A model generated the notes under the pieces. It saw nothing but the letters and a program-made list of their open reading frames with translations. It was not told the origin of the DNA and made no database searches. Shown here in pieces: positions 56,411 through 64,000 of a DNA stretch of 64,000 nt (within the stretch, counting starts at the first letter, position 1; each line of letters opens with the position of its first letter). This DNA comes from Prauserella rugosa (GTDB lineage Bacteria > Actinomycetota > Actinomycetes > Mycobacteriales > Pseudonocardiaceae). The stretch covers positions 19,141 to 83,140 of the forward strand of contig NZ_JOIJ01000019.1 in the NCBI RefSeq assembly GCF_000719975.1, in the 5' to 3' direction. The position numbers were made by a program, and so were the translations under genes.

Positions 56411-57691
56411 TCAGTGGGCACCGGCGTCGTGGCGTTTCAGCAGACCGCGCGCGAGCAGTCCGGCGGCGAGCCACACCCGGCCGTCGGGGTCGTACATCCG
56501 ATCGCCGTAGCGCTCCTCCAACTGGTGGACGCGATACCGCACCGTCTGTGGGTGGATGTCGAGCTGCGCGGCGATGTCCGGGGCACTGCCCCGGCGCTGG
56601 ATCCACGCCAGCAGGGTTTCGGCCAGCCGCTCCCGCTGCCGCGGGTTCACGCCCGCGAGCGGAGCCAGCGCACGCTCGCTGAGCAGCCGCGCCAACGGCG
56701 GGTCGCTGAGCAGCCAGAGCGTGAGCAGGTGGTCGTCGGCGACGAGCGGCTCCGCACCACGGGACGCCCCGTCGCCGTCAGGGGAATCGGCAGGGGAATC
56801 TTCAGCATCGACGGCCCCGACGGCCCCAACGACTCCGGCCCCAACGACTCCGGCGTCGCGCAGTTCGGCGAGCCGCCTGGCCCAGCGCAGCGAGTGTGCC
56901 GCGTCCGCGACCGCCACCACGGGGCCCTGCACCGCCCGCCACCCGCGCAGGTCCGCCTGCACGAGAGTCCCCTCGCGCTCGGGGATCACCACGCACGGCA
57001 CGTCGCCCTCGAGGTCCACGAGAACCTCGTCGGGCAGGTCGGGGGACGCGGCCGGATCGCCGGGCCGGTCGACGACGGCCACGGCCAGCCGGTCGGGCAG
57101 TGTCCAGGCTGCGGTGCGTGCGAGCTCCTCGAGCACGTCGGCACGCACCGACTCCTCCTGCACCAACACCTCGAGCAAGCGCTTGCGCCGCCGTTCCAGC
57201 GCGCCCGCGGCACGGGCCTGCGCGGCCGTGTAGCCCTCGTGGGACAGCTCCGACAGCTCGTCCATATAGGCGAACAACGCGGCCGCGAGCTCGCACATCG
57301 TCTCCACCTGCAGGCCTGCGCCCAATCCGACCTCGGCGAGCCGCTTCCACCCGACCCGCGCCCCGAGCCGGAACGCCGAATGCAACACCTCGAGCCCGCG
57401 TCCCTCGGCCACCTCGTACCGGCCGAGCTGACGGAACACCTCCTCGGTCTGCTCGGTGGCCGACGCGTTGCCCAGCAACCGGTCGAGGAAGTCGACGACG
57501 CCCTGCTCGACGCCGTCGCGGATCGCCGCGCCGAACACGCCCTTCAGCGGGCGCTGGTACTCGGGGATCGAGTACTGGATCTGTTCGATGATCCGCTGGG
57601 CGACCGTCCCCGCGGTGTCGCGGAAGGCAGGCGCCATGCGGGCCAGTTCCTCGCGTGCGGACGGACTCACGAGCGCGGCGTTGCGCAGCAC
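56411..57691 (-). CDS. PucR-family transcriptional regulator
   Basis: 426 residues. An N-terminal RsbRD/GGDEF-like sensor part (LARMAPAFRDTAGTVAQRII, LEVLHSAFRLGARVGWKRLA) is followed at the C-terminus by the PucR helix-turn-helix: LLAWIQRRGSAPDIAAQLDI, HPQTVRYRVHQLEERYGDRM. The linker near 310-335 contains tandem VVGAGVVGAVGAVDAEDSPADSPDGDG-like repeats, shown here only in part. GTG at 57691 is used because AGAGGGGG lies upstream (spacing rather long); a TTG at 57766 would add 25 residues. Ligand and targets unknown; divergent from the phosphomannomutase gene. Confidence 0.83.
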   Translation of the reverse strand: MLRNAALVSPSAREELARMAPAFRDTAGTVAQRIIEQIQYSIPEYQRPLKGVFGAAIRDGVEQGVVDFLDRLLGNASATEQTEEVFRQLGRYEVAEGRGLEVLHSAFRLGARVGWKRLAEVGLGAGLQVETMCELAAALFAYMDELSELSHEGYTAAQARAAGALERRRKRLLEVLVQEESVRADVLEELARTAAWTLPDRLAVAVVDRPGDPAASPDLPDEVLVDLEGDVPCVVIPEREGTLVQADLRGWRAVQGPVVAVADAAHSLRWARRLAELRDAGVVGAGVVGAVGAVDAEDSPADSPDGDGASRGAEPLVADDHLLTLWLLSDPPLARLLSERALAPLAGVNPRQRERLAETLLAWIQRRGSAPDIAAQLDIHPQTVRYRVHQLEERYGDRMYDPDGRVWLAAGLLARGLLKRHDAGAH

Positions 57692-57814
57692 GGCAGGTGC
57701 ACACCCCCTCTGGAGGAGTGTCCGAGCCGGCACGCAGCCGGCAGCCGTCGGACACCCCTGCGGCAAACGGGGGCGACGCTATCGACACCGGCCACAGCCT
57801 GACAACATGACCCG

Positions 57815-59506
57815 GTGCCAGAGTCAGCAGAACAACCCGCCCGGCTGACCTCCGACCTGCGCGACGCCGCCTACCGGTGGATCGCCGACGACCCGGAGGC
57901 CGGCACCCGCGACGAGCTGCAGGACGTGCTCGCCAGGGCCATGGGAGGCGAGAGCGCCGCGGTCGCCGACCTCGAGGACCGCATGTCCGGTCCGCTGTCG
58001 TTCGGGACGGCGGGACTGCGCGGTCCGGTGCGCGCGGGGGCGAACGGCATGAACACCGCCGTCGTGGTGCGCACGACCGCGGGAGTGGCGCAGTGGCTCA
58101 CCGACTCCGGACACGCGGGCGCCCTGGTCGTCGTCGGCCGCGACGCCCGGCACGGGTCCGACCGGTTCGCGGTGGCCGCGGCCGAGGTGCTCACCGCCGC
58201 GGGGTTCGCCGTGTCGATGCTGCCCGCCCCGCTGCCCACGCCGCTGCTGGCGTTCGCGGTCGGGCATCTGGGTGCGGCGGCGGGCATCCAGATCACGGCG
58301 TCGCACAACCCGCCCGCCGACAACGGCTACAAGCTCTACGACCACACCGGCGCGCAGATCGTGCCGCCGGCCGACCGTCGCATCGAGGCGGCCATCGAGG
58401 CCGCGCCCGCCGCCACCGCCGTACCCCGCGCGCAGGGTGCGACGACCGTGGACGTGCTCGACGCCTATGTCCGCGCGGCCTCCGCGCTCGCGACGGGCTC
58501 GGCGAGGGACGTGCGTGTGGCCGCGACCGCGCTGCACGGCGTGGGCGCCGACGTCCTGGAGGCGACGCTGCGCCAGGCCGGGTTCACCGATATCCACCTC
58601 GTCGAGGCCCAGCGCGCGCCCGACGCCGACTTCCCGACCGTGGCGTTCCCGAATCCCGAGGAGCCCGGCGCCACCGACCTGCTGCTGGAGCTGGCCGACG
58701 AGGTGGGCGCCGACGTGGCGATCGCCCTGGATCCCGACGCCGACCGGTGCGCTCTCGGTGTCCCCGGCCGCGACGGGACCTGGCGGATGCTGCGCGGCGA
58801 CGACACCGGCGTGCTGCTGGGCGAACACGTGCTCTCGGCCGTACCCGGTGAGACGCCGGAGAGTCCGCTGGTGGCCACGACGATCGTGTCGTCGTCGATG
58901 TTGGAGAGCATCGCCGCCGCCCACGGCGCGCGCTACGCGGAAACGCTCACCGGGTTCAAGTGGCTGGCGCGCGCGGGCGACGGTCTGGTGTTCGCCTACG
59001 AGGAGGCGCTCGGCGTGTGCGTGGCCCCCGAGCTCGTGCACGACAAGGACGGCATCTCGGCTGCGGTCGTCGCCTGCGATCTGGTGGCGACGCTGAAGGC
59101 GCAGGGACGCACCCCGCTCGACGTGCTCGACGAGCTCGCGGTGCGCCACGGCGTGTACCTCACCGACCAGGTGTCGTTGCGCATCACGGATCTGGCCGCA
59201 CGCGCCGAACTGATGGCGGGGTTGCGGGCCGATCCGCCGTCGACGCTGGCCGGGGTCGAGGTGGCGGCCGAGGATCTGCTGCCCGATGCCGACGTGCTGC
59301 GCCTGCGCGGCGACGGCGTGCGCGTGGTGTTCCGCCCGTCGGGCACGGAGCCGAAACTGAAGACCTACCTCGAGGTCACCGAGCCGCCACCCGGCGAAGC
59401 AGGCCGTCTGGCCGAGGCGAGGGAACGTGCGGGCGAGCGCCTCGCCGCGCTGCGCGCCGACCTCGAGCGGCGGTTTGCCGGCGCGGGCGCGGGCCAGGCA
59501 CCCTGA
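57815..59506 (+). CDS. pmmB: Phosphomannomutase/phosphoglucomutase (PmmB type)
   Basis: 563 residues, alpha-D-phosphohexomutase family. Interconverts hexose-1- and hexose-6-phosphates (or deoxyribose phosphates in some members). Motifs: SFGTAGLRGPVRAGANGMN, active-site loop GIQITASHNPPADNGYKLY with the phosphoserine, metal-binding LDPDADRCALGV, FKWLARAGDGLVFAYEEALG and the phosphate-binding FRPSGTEPKLKTYLEV. GTG start 6 nt after CAACAT. Forms the salvage pair with PNP seen in mycobacteria. Confidence 0.92.
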   Translation: MPESAEQPARLTSDLRDAAYRWIADDPEAGTRDELQDVLARAMGGESAAVADLEDRMSGPLSFGTAGLRGPVRAGANGMNTAVVVRTTAGVAQWLTDSGHAGALVVVGRDARHGSDRFAVAAAEVLTAAGFAVSMLPAPLPTPLLAFAVGHLGAAAGIQITASHNPPADNGYKLYDHTGAQIVPPADRRIEAAIEAAPAATAVPRAQGATTVDVLDAYVRAASALATGSARDVRVAATALHGVGADVLEATLRQAGFTDIHLVEAQRAPDADFPTVAFPNPEEPGATDLLLELADEVGADVAIALDPDADRCALGVPGRDGTWRMLRGDDTGVLLGEHVLSAVPGETPESPLVATTIVSSSMLESIAAAHGARYAETLTGFKWLARAGDGLVFAYEEALGVCVAPELVHDKDGISAAVVACDLVATLKAQGRTPLDVLDELAVRHGVYLTDQVSLRITDLAARAELMAGLRADPPSTLAGVEVAAEDLLPDADVLRLRGDGVRVVFRPSGTEPKLKTYLEVTEPPPGEAGRLAEARERAGERLAALRADLERRFAGAGAGQAP

Positions 59507-59510
59507 CGCC

Positions 59511-59963
59511 GTGGCCACGCTGCTGATCGTTCACCACACGCCCTCGCCCGGGATGCAGGCGATGTTCGAGTCGGTCGTCTCCGGCGCGACCGACCCCGAG
59601 ATCGAGGGCGTCGACGTCGTCCGCAGGCCCGCGTTGTCGGCGACCGCGGCCGACGTGCTCGGCGCCGACGGCATCGTGCTGGGCACTCCCGCCAACCTGG
59701 GCTACATGTCGGGCGCGTTGAAGCACTTCTTCGACACCGTCTACTACCCGTGCCTCGATGCGACCCGCGGCCTGCCGTTCGGCTACTACGTGCACGGCAA
59801 CGAGGGCGTCGAGGGCGCGGAGAAGGCGATCGCGACGGTCACGACCGGTCTCGGATGGCAGCAGGCGACCGCTCCGGTGACCGTCACGGGCGAACCCGGC
59901 AAGGACGACCTGGCCGCGTGCTGGGAGCTGGGCGCCACCGCCGCGGCGACCCTCATGGAATGA
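59511..59963 (+). CDS. Flavodoxin-like/FMN reductase-fold protein
   Basis: 150 residues. FMN-phosphate-binding-like LLIVHHTPSPGMQAMFESV at the N-terminus (TxSxxT-type loop altered), then GIVLGTPANLGYMSGALKHF, the NADPH-dependent FMN reductase/WrbA-type segment, and GYYVHGNEGVEGAEKAI. Starts 4 bp after the pmmB stop (GTG at 59511), so coupled to it. Redox partner unknown. Confidence 0.8.
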   Translation: MATLLIVHHTPSPGMQAMFESVVSGATDPEIEGVDVVRRPALSATAADVLGADGIVLGTPANLGYMSGALKHFFDTVYYPCLDATRGLPFGYYVHGNEGVEGAEKAIATVTTGLGWQQATAPVTVTGEPGKDDLAACWELGATAAATLME

Positions 59964-60100
59964 GGCCACCGGGCTGATCCCGGGTGCCGCGTCAGCCGGC
60001 AACCTTCCGGCGAAGGGGCGGCGAACAGGCCGGCGAACGAGGCGGCAGCCGGCCCGTCCGCCCGATACGTACCGGCCGAGGGCGGACCCCTGCGCCCCAG

Positions 60101-60106
60101 TACGGT
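60101..60106 (+). promoter_or_regulatory. Candidate -10 box for lprG
   Basis: TACGGT lies 7 nt before the ATG at 60114, with no ribosome binding site. Confidence 0.4.
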
Positions 60107-60113
60107 CACCCGT

Positions 60114-60782
60114 ATGCGCACACGTCGACTTCTCGCGGGTTCCCTGGCCGCCGTGGCGTTCGCCGCCACCGCTTGTTCCGATTCCGACGAATCGCTGCCC
60201 GACGGTGCGCAGCTCGTCGACGACGCGGCCAAGGCCACGTCCGACATCGAGAGCACCCACTTCGCACTGCAGGTCAACGGAGACATCCAAGGCCTGGTGA
60301 TCCAGTCGCTCGACGGCGACCTCACGAGCTCCGGCGAGGCCGAGGGCAGCGGCACCCTGAAGCAGGCCGGCCAACTCGTCGAGATCGACTTCGTGCTCAC
60401 CGACGGCTCCCTGCACGTGAAGGGCCCCACCGGCGGGTACCAGCAGTTGCCCGAGTCGATGGTCACGAGCATCTACGACCCGGCCGCCGTGCTCGACCCC
60501 GACCGCGGCGTCGCCAAGCTCGTCTCGAGCCTCGACAGCCCGGAGACGACCGCGCAGGAGGAGGTGAACGGCGTCGAGACCTACAAGGTGGAGGGCAAGC
60601 TCGAACGCGACGTGCTCGCGGAGATCCTGCCCGGCGTTCCCTCCGCGGCCGACGTCGCGTTCTGGCTGCGTGACGACGAGTCCCGCCTGCCGGTGAAGGC
60701 GACCGCCACGTTCGGCGAGTCGACCGTCGACATCACACTGTCCGATGTGAACAAACCGGTGTCGATCGACCCGCCGCAGTGA
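60114..60782 (+). CDS. lprG: LprG/LppX-family lipoprotein
   Basis: 222 residues. Signal peptide with lipobox ATAC (Cys at about 21), then the LprAFG fold: LVDDAAKATSDIESTHFALQ, GDLTSSGEAEGSGTLKQAG, and VDITLSDVNKPVSIDPP at the end. In mycobacteria LprG binds triacylglycerides and lipoglycans in its hydrophobic cavity and works with the exporter P55, encoded directly downstream, as here (39-bp gap). Confidence 0.88.
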   Translation: MRTRRLLAGSLAAVAFAATACSDSDESLPDGAQLVDDAAKATSDIESTHFALQVNGDIQGLVIQSLDGDLTSSGEAEGSGTLKQAGQLVEIDFVLTDGSLHVKGPTGGYQQLPESMVTSIYDPAAVLDPDRGVAKLVSSLDSPETTAQEEVNGVETYKVEGKLERDVLAEILPGVPSAADVAFWLRDDESRLPVKATATFGESTVDITLSDVNKPVSIDPPQ

Positions 60783-60821
60783 TCGACAGGCGACGACACG
60801 ACGGATGGTGACCACACGGCC

Positions 60822-62387
60822 ATGACGGACACGCCCAGCACACCTGCGACCGACGACGAGGTTTCCGTCGGCACGGCAGCGGACGAGGCGGTGCGGCCGC
60901 ACCGCGGGCGTGCGCTCGCGATCAGCGCGGGCGGTCTCGCCGTCCTGCTCGGCGCGCTCGACACCTACGTCGTCATCGGCCTGCTGCGGCAGATCATCGA
61001 GGACCTGCAGGTGCCGCTGAACCGGATCGAGCGGGTCACGCCGATCGTCACCGGCTATCTGCTCGGTTACGTCGCGGCGATGCCACTGCTCGGGCAGGCC
61101 TCCGACCGCTTCGGGCGCAAGGCGTTGCTGCAGGCGTGCCTGGGCACGTTCGTCGCCGGCTCGGTGGTGACGGCACTCGCGACGTCGGTGCCGATGCTCG
61201 TCGCGGGCCGGGTCGTGCTGGGTGTCGCGGGCGGTGCGCTGTTGCCGGTGACGCTCGCACTGGCCGCCGACCTGTGGTCGCAGCGGCGCAGGGCCGCGGT
61301 ACTCGGCGCCGTCGGCGGCGCGCAGGAACTGGGCAGCGTGCTCGGACCGGTGTACGGCATCGCGATCGCCGGCCTCGCCGGGTGGCGCGCCGTGTTCTGG
61401 GTGAATGTGCCCCTGGCGCTGCTGGCGATGGTCGTGGTGCACCTGTCGGTCCGCGGCGGACGGCCCGCGACGCGGCAGAAGTCCGACGTGGTCGGCGCGG
61501 GGCTGCTCGCGGTGGCGCTGGGCCTGCTGGTCGTGGCGCTGTACAACCCCGAACCGCAGGAGCAGGTCCTGCCCGAGTGGGGCGTTCCGGTGCTCATCGC
61601 CGCCGCCGTAGTGTTCGCGGCGTTCGTCGCGTGGGAGATCACGGCGCGCACCAAGCTGCTCGACACCACCAACGTGCAACTCCGGCCGCTGTTCGCCGCG
61701 CTCGGTGCGAGTCTGGCGGCGGGCGCGGCGCTCATGGTGACCCTGGTCGACGTCGAGCTGTTCGCCCAGACCCTCCTCGGTGAACGCGACGAGGGCGCCG
61801 TGCTGTTGCTGCTGCGGTTCCTCGTCGCGCTGCCCGTGGGTGCCGTACTCGGTGGGTTGCTGGCCAATCGGATCGCCGAGCGGTGGGTGGCCTGCGCGGG
61901 TCTGCTGATCGCGGCCGCGGGGTTCCTGCTGATGTCGCACTGGCCCGCCGACGTGCTGTCCAGCCCGCACGAACTCGGCCCCGTGACCCTGCCGCGGCTC
62001 GACACCGACCTGGTCGTCGTGGGCCTCGGACTCGGCCTGGTGATCGCGCCGCTGTCGGCGGTCGTGCTGCGGGTGGTGCCGGACGGGCAGCACGGGGTCG
62101 CGTCGGCGGGGGTCGTCGTGGCACGGATGACGGGCATGCTCGTCGGCATCTCGGCGTTGTCGGCGTGGGGGCTGCACCGCTTCCACAGCCTCACCGCCAC
62201 GCTCGACGTGCCGTTGCCGATGCTCTACCCGAACGACGCCGCCTACGATCAGGCCGCCGCCGAGTACGCGAGCGCGGTCAAGGACGCCATGCTCACGCAG
62301 TACACGGAGATCTTCGCGATCACCGCACTCGTGTGTGTGGTGGGTGCGGCCCTCGCCCTGCTCAGTGGCCCCAGGCGCGCTCGATAG
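60822..62387 (+). CDS. MFS lipid/drug exporter, P55 type
   Basis: 521 residues, about 14 membrane helices (DHA2-like). [20 protein letters not shown] opens the first helix pair; motif A is [18 protein letters not shown]; the motif B/C regions include [20 protein letters not shown] and [18 protein letters not shown]. Directly downstream of lprG; the pair exports triacylglycerides and confers drug tolerance in mycobacteria. The final region is RRAR. Likely one operon with lprG. Confidence 0.88.
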   Translation: MTDTPSTPATDDEVSVGTAADEAVRPHRGRALAISAGGLAVLLGALDTYVVIGLLRQIIEDLQVPLNRIERVTPIVTGYLLGYVAAMPLLGQASDRFGRKALLQACLGTFVAGSVVTALATSVPMLVAGRVVLGVAGGALLPVTLALAADLWSQRRRAAVLGAVGGAQELGSVLGPVYGIAIAGLAGWRAVFWVNVPLALLAMVVVHLSVRGGRPATRQKSDVVGAGLLAVALGLLVVALYNPEPQEQVLPEWGVPVLIAAAVVFAAFVAWEITARTKLLDTTNVQLRPLFAALGASLAAGAALMVTLVDVELFAQTLLGERDEGAVLLLLRFLVALPVGAVLGGLLANRIAERWVACAGLLIAAAGFLLMSHWPADVLSSPHELGPVTLPRLDTDLVVVGLGLGLVIAPLSAVVLRVVPDGQHGVASAGVVVARMTGMLVGISALSAWGLHRFHSLTATLDVPLPMLYPNDAAYDQAAAEYASAVKDAMLTQYTEIFAITALVCVVGAALALLSGPRRAR

Positions 62388-62431
62388 ACTCGGCGGGTAT
62401 CCCTGCCCGTACGTGAGGTTCAAGGACTTTC

Positions 62432-63709
62432 GTGGTGAAGATCGACAACAGCCCCGCGAGGGGAACCCGTGACCTGCTCCCGACTGCGGTGGCGGTGCGC
62501 GACCATGTGCTGTCGACGATCACCGAGGTGTACGGCCGCTACGGTTACCAGCGCATCGAGACGCCTGCGCTGGAGCGCATCGAGCGACTGTCCGGCGGGC
62601 AGGGCGGCGAGAACGAGAAGATGATCTTCCAGGTGCTGCGCCGTGGCCTTCCCGAACGCATCGAGGCCGACACCGAGCTCGCCGAGCTCGTCGACATGGG
62701 CCTGCGCTACGACCTGACCGTTCCGCTCGCCCGGTTCTACGGCCAGCACCGGGCCGAGCTGCCGACGCCGTTCCGGTCGTTCCAGTTCGGACCGGTGTGG
62801 CGCGCGGAGCGTCCGCAGAAGGGGCGGTACCGGCAGTTCTACCAGTGCGACATCGACATGGTCGGCGAACCGGGCATGCTCGCCGAGGCCGAGCTGATCG
62901 AGGCGACGACGCAGGCGCTCAACCGCGTCGGCCTCACCGGCACGACGGTCCGGATCTCCGACCGCCGGTTCCTGTCGGCCCTCGCCTCCGAGGCCGGTGT
63001 GCCCGCCGAGGCGCAGGACGGCTTCTTCATCACGTTGGACAAGCTGGACAAGGTCGGCTGGGATGGCGTCGCCGCCGAGCTCGACAAGCGTGGTTTCGGA
63101 CCGGACGTCGTGTCCGCAGCCCGGGACCGCATCGAGGCACTGGGCGAGGTGCCAGGCGACAAGCTGGTCGCCACGCTCTCCGATGTGCTGCCGAGCCTGC
63201 CGCAGGCCGTGCTCGACGATCTGGCCACGACCGCGGGCTGCCTGTCGGACATCGGCACGCAGCACGGGGTCACGTGGGAGTTCGACCCGACGCTCGTGCG
63301 CGGCATGGGCTACTACACGGGGCACATCTTCGAGGTCGCCGCGCCGGGCGCCGCGGGTTCGGTGGCCGGCGGTGGGCGCTACGACAACCTCATCGGCCGT
63401 TCGCTCGGCACGGATGTACCTGCGTGCGGGTTCTCCATCGGGTTCGAGCGCATCGTCGACCTGCTGTCCGAGCCCCCGGCCCGCGACCGGCTGGCCCTGC
63501 TGTACGACACGGACGTGCCGACCTCGACCGTGCTGGCCACGGCGCGCGAACTCCGGACGGGCGGACGGGCCGTCGCTCCGGTCGGCCGCAGTGGCAAGTT
63601 CGCCGCCCAGCTGAAGCGGCTTGAGGCCGGCGGCTACAGGGCGTTCGTCCACCTGCGCGCAGACGGCGACGGATCGCTCGAGGAACGTCCCCTCCGCGGA
63701 GACGACTGA
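62432..63709 (+). CDS. hisS: Histidine--tRNA ligase
   Basis: Class II synthetase of 425 residues. Motif 1 region GTRDLLPTAVAVRDHVLS...ETPALERIE, motif 2 FRSFQFGPVWRAERPQKGRY, histidine-A peptide VRGMGYYTGHIFEVAAPGAA, motif 3 PACGFSIGFERIVDLL, and a C-terminal anticodon domain ending RPLRGDD. GTG start at 62432 (a second GTG follows immediately) after AAGGA. Followed by a terminator. Confidence 0.95.
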   Translation: MVKIDNSPARGTRDLLPTAVAVRDHVLSTITEVYGRYGYQRIETPALERIERLSGGQGGENEKMIFQVLRRGLPERIEADTELAELVDMGLRYDLTVPLARFYGQHRAELPTPFRSFQFGPVWRAERPQKGRYRQFYQCDIDMVGEPGMLAEAELIEATTQALNRVGLTGTTVRISDRRFLSALASEAGVPAEAQDGFFITLDKLDKVGWDGVAAELDKRGFGPDVVSAARDRIEALGEVPGDKLVATLSDVLPSLPQAVLDDLATTAGCLSDIGTQHGVTWEFDPTLVRGMGYYTGHIFEVAAPGAAGSVAGGGRYDNLIGRSLGTDVPACGFSIGFERIVDLLSEPPARDRLALLYDTDVPTSTVLATARELRTGGRAVAPVGRSGKFAAQLKRLEAGGYRAFVHLRADGDGSLEERPLRGDD

Positions 63710-63723
63710 CTCATCCCCGACGA

Positions 63724-63766
63724 CGAAAAGGGGTGCGTGGCTCAGTGAGTCACACACCCCTTTTCG
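63724..63766 (+). terminator. Hairpin terminator after hisS
   Basis: CGAAAAGGGGTGCGTG pairs with CACACACCCCTTTTCG (16 bp with one G-U) around a short loop, starting 15 bp after the hisS stop. Also faces the 5S rRNA gene on the other strand. Confidence 0.85.
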
Positions 63767-63913
63767 TGTGCTCACGGCGGCCTGCCGGAGTACGGAGAAC
63801 CGCCAGTGGACAGTAAGACCGCGATGAAACGAGCGCCGTACAACGAAACGAACCCCTCGGCGAATCCCCATTCCAGGGACTCAAGCCGAAGGGCTCGTCT
63901 CTCTATTAAGTAA

Positions 63914-64000
63914 GTTCGGCGGTGTCCTACTCTCCCACACCCCTACGAGTGCAGTACCATCGGCGCTGGCAGGCTTAGCTTCCGGGTTCGGAATGGGACC
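63914..64000 (-). rRNA. rrf: 5S rRNA, 3' part
   Basis: On the minus strand the sequence reads CCCATTCCGAACCCGGAAG, followed by GCCGATGGTACTGCACTCG and GTGTGGGAGAGTAGGACACC to GCCGAAC, the conserved second half of bacterial 5S rRNA. It is cut by the right edge, so about 30 bases of the 5' part are missing; 23S and 16S genes should follow beyond 64000. Confidence 0.95.

Noticed and set aside
59376..62423. Minus-strand open frame of about 1000 codons opposite pmmB, lprG and p55
   Set aside because: Low-complexity Arg/His-rich translation spanning four well-supported plus-strand genes; a shadow frame.

Overview
The window is high-GC (about 70%) DNA with many GTG starts. It looks like chromosomal sequence of a filamentous actinomycete, most likely Pseudonocardiaceae (Saccharomonospora/Amycolatopsis-like); that is inferred from gene content and order and was not tested. 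Much of the gene order matches a conserved actinobacterial neighbourhood that I recall from Mycobacterium tuberculosis: PH-domain protein/birA, accD5, accE, maf, accA3, then glpD, lpdA, the Rv3304-like gene, amidohydrolase, purine nucleoside phosphorylase and pmmB.

Left part (1-10.1 kb): a minus-strand run of birA, a PH-domain membrane protein, HMG-CoA lyase and the start of a YbaB/EbfC protein. Next come a divergent SDR/HTH-regulator pair, the acyl-CoA carboxylase genes accD5-accE, a divergent MFS/GntR pair, a broken SDR fragment flanked by 23-bp direct repeats, and maf.

Centre (10.8-32.6 kb): a catecholate siderophore gene cluster lies between maf and accA3. Almost all of it is one minus-strand run headed by an IdeR/DmdR-type iron box: dhbC, dhbE, dhbB (no carrier domain), a free aryl carrier protein, a siderophore-interacting reductase with a His-rich tail, a periplasmic-type lipoprotein, two FecCD permeases, an ABC ATPase, a 3508-residue NRPS and an MFS exporter. 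dhbA lies at the far end, converging from the plus strand. The NRPS reads C-A-T-E-C-A-T-E-C with no thioesterase. It should make 2,3-dihydroxybenzoyl-D-X1-D-X2 and release it in an unusual way, or hand it to a partner outside the window. No MbtH, thioesterase, N-hydroxylase or phosphopantetheinyl transferase gene is present. This cluster is the best candidate for an undescribed system.

Right part (32.7-64 kb): accA3, the glycerol catabolism genes glpD / glpF-glpK, a quinone reductase of the LpdA family, a gamma-glutamylcyclotransferase-like gene, an AbiEi/DUF559-type nuclease gene flanked by oppositely oriented arrays of one 21-bp repeat, an M20 amidohydrolase, the methylmalonyl-CoA mutase operon mutA-mutB-meaB, a Ser/Thr kinase, purine nucleoside phosphorylase, a PucR regulator, phosphomannomutase, a flavodoxin-like protein, the lprG-p55 lipoprotein/exporter pair and hisS. 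The window ends inside a 5S rRNA gene on the minus strand, so an rRNA operon lies just beyond the right edge. accD5/accE/accA3 (carboxylation), birA (biotinylation) and mutAB-meaB (methylmalonyl-CoA isomerisation) together cover propionyl-CoA use.

Two window-wide patterns stand out. Short tandem repeats, often with a 15- or 21-bp period, sit immediately after or across many stop codons, and the sequence differs from gene to gene. About ten genes have a TANNNT-like -10 box 6-8 nt before the start codon and little or no ribosome binding site, which suggests leaderless mRNAs.
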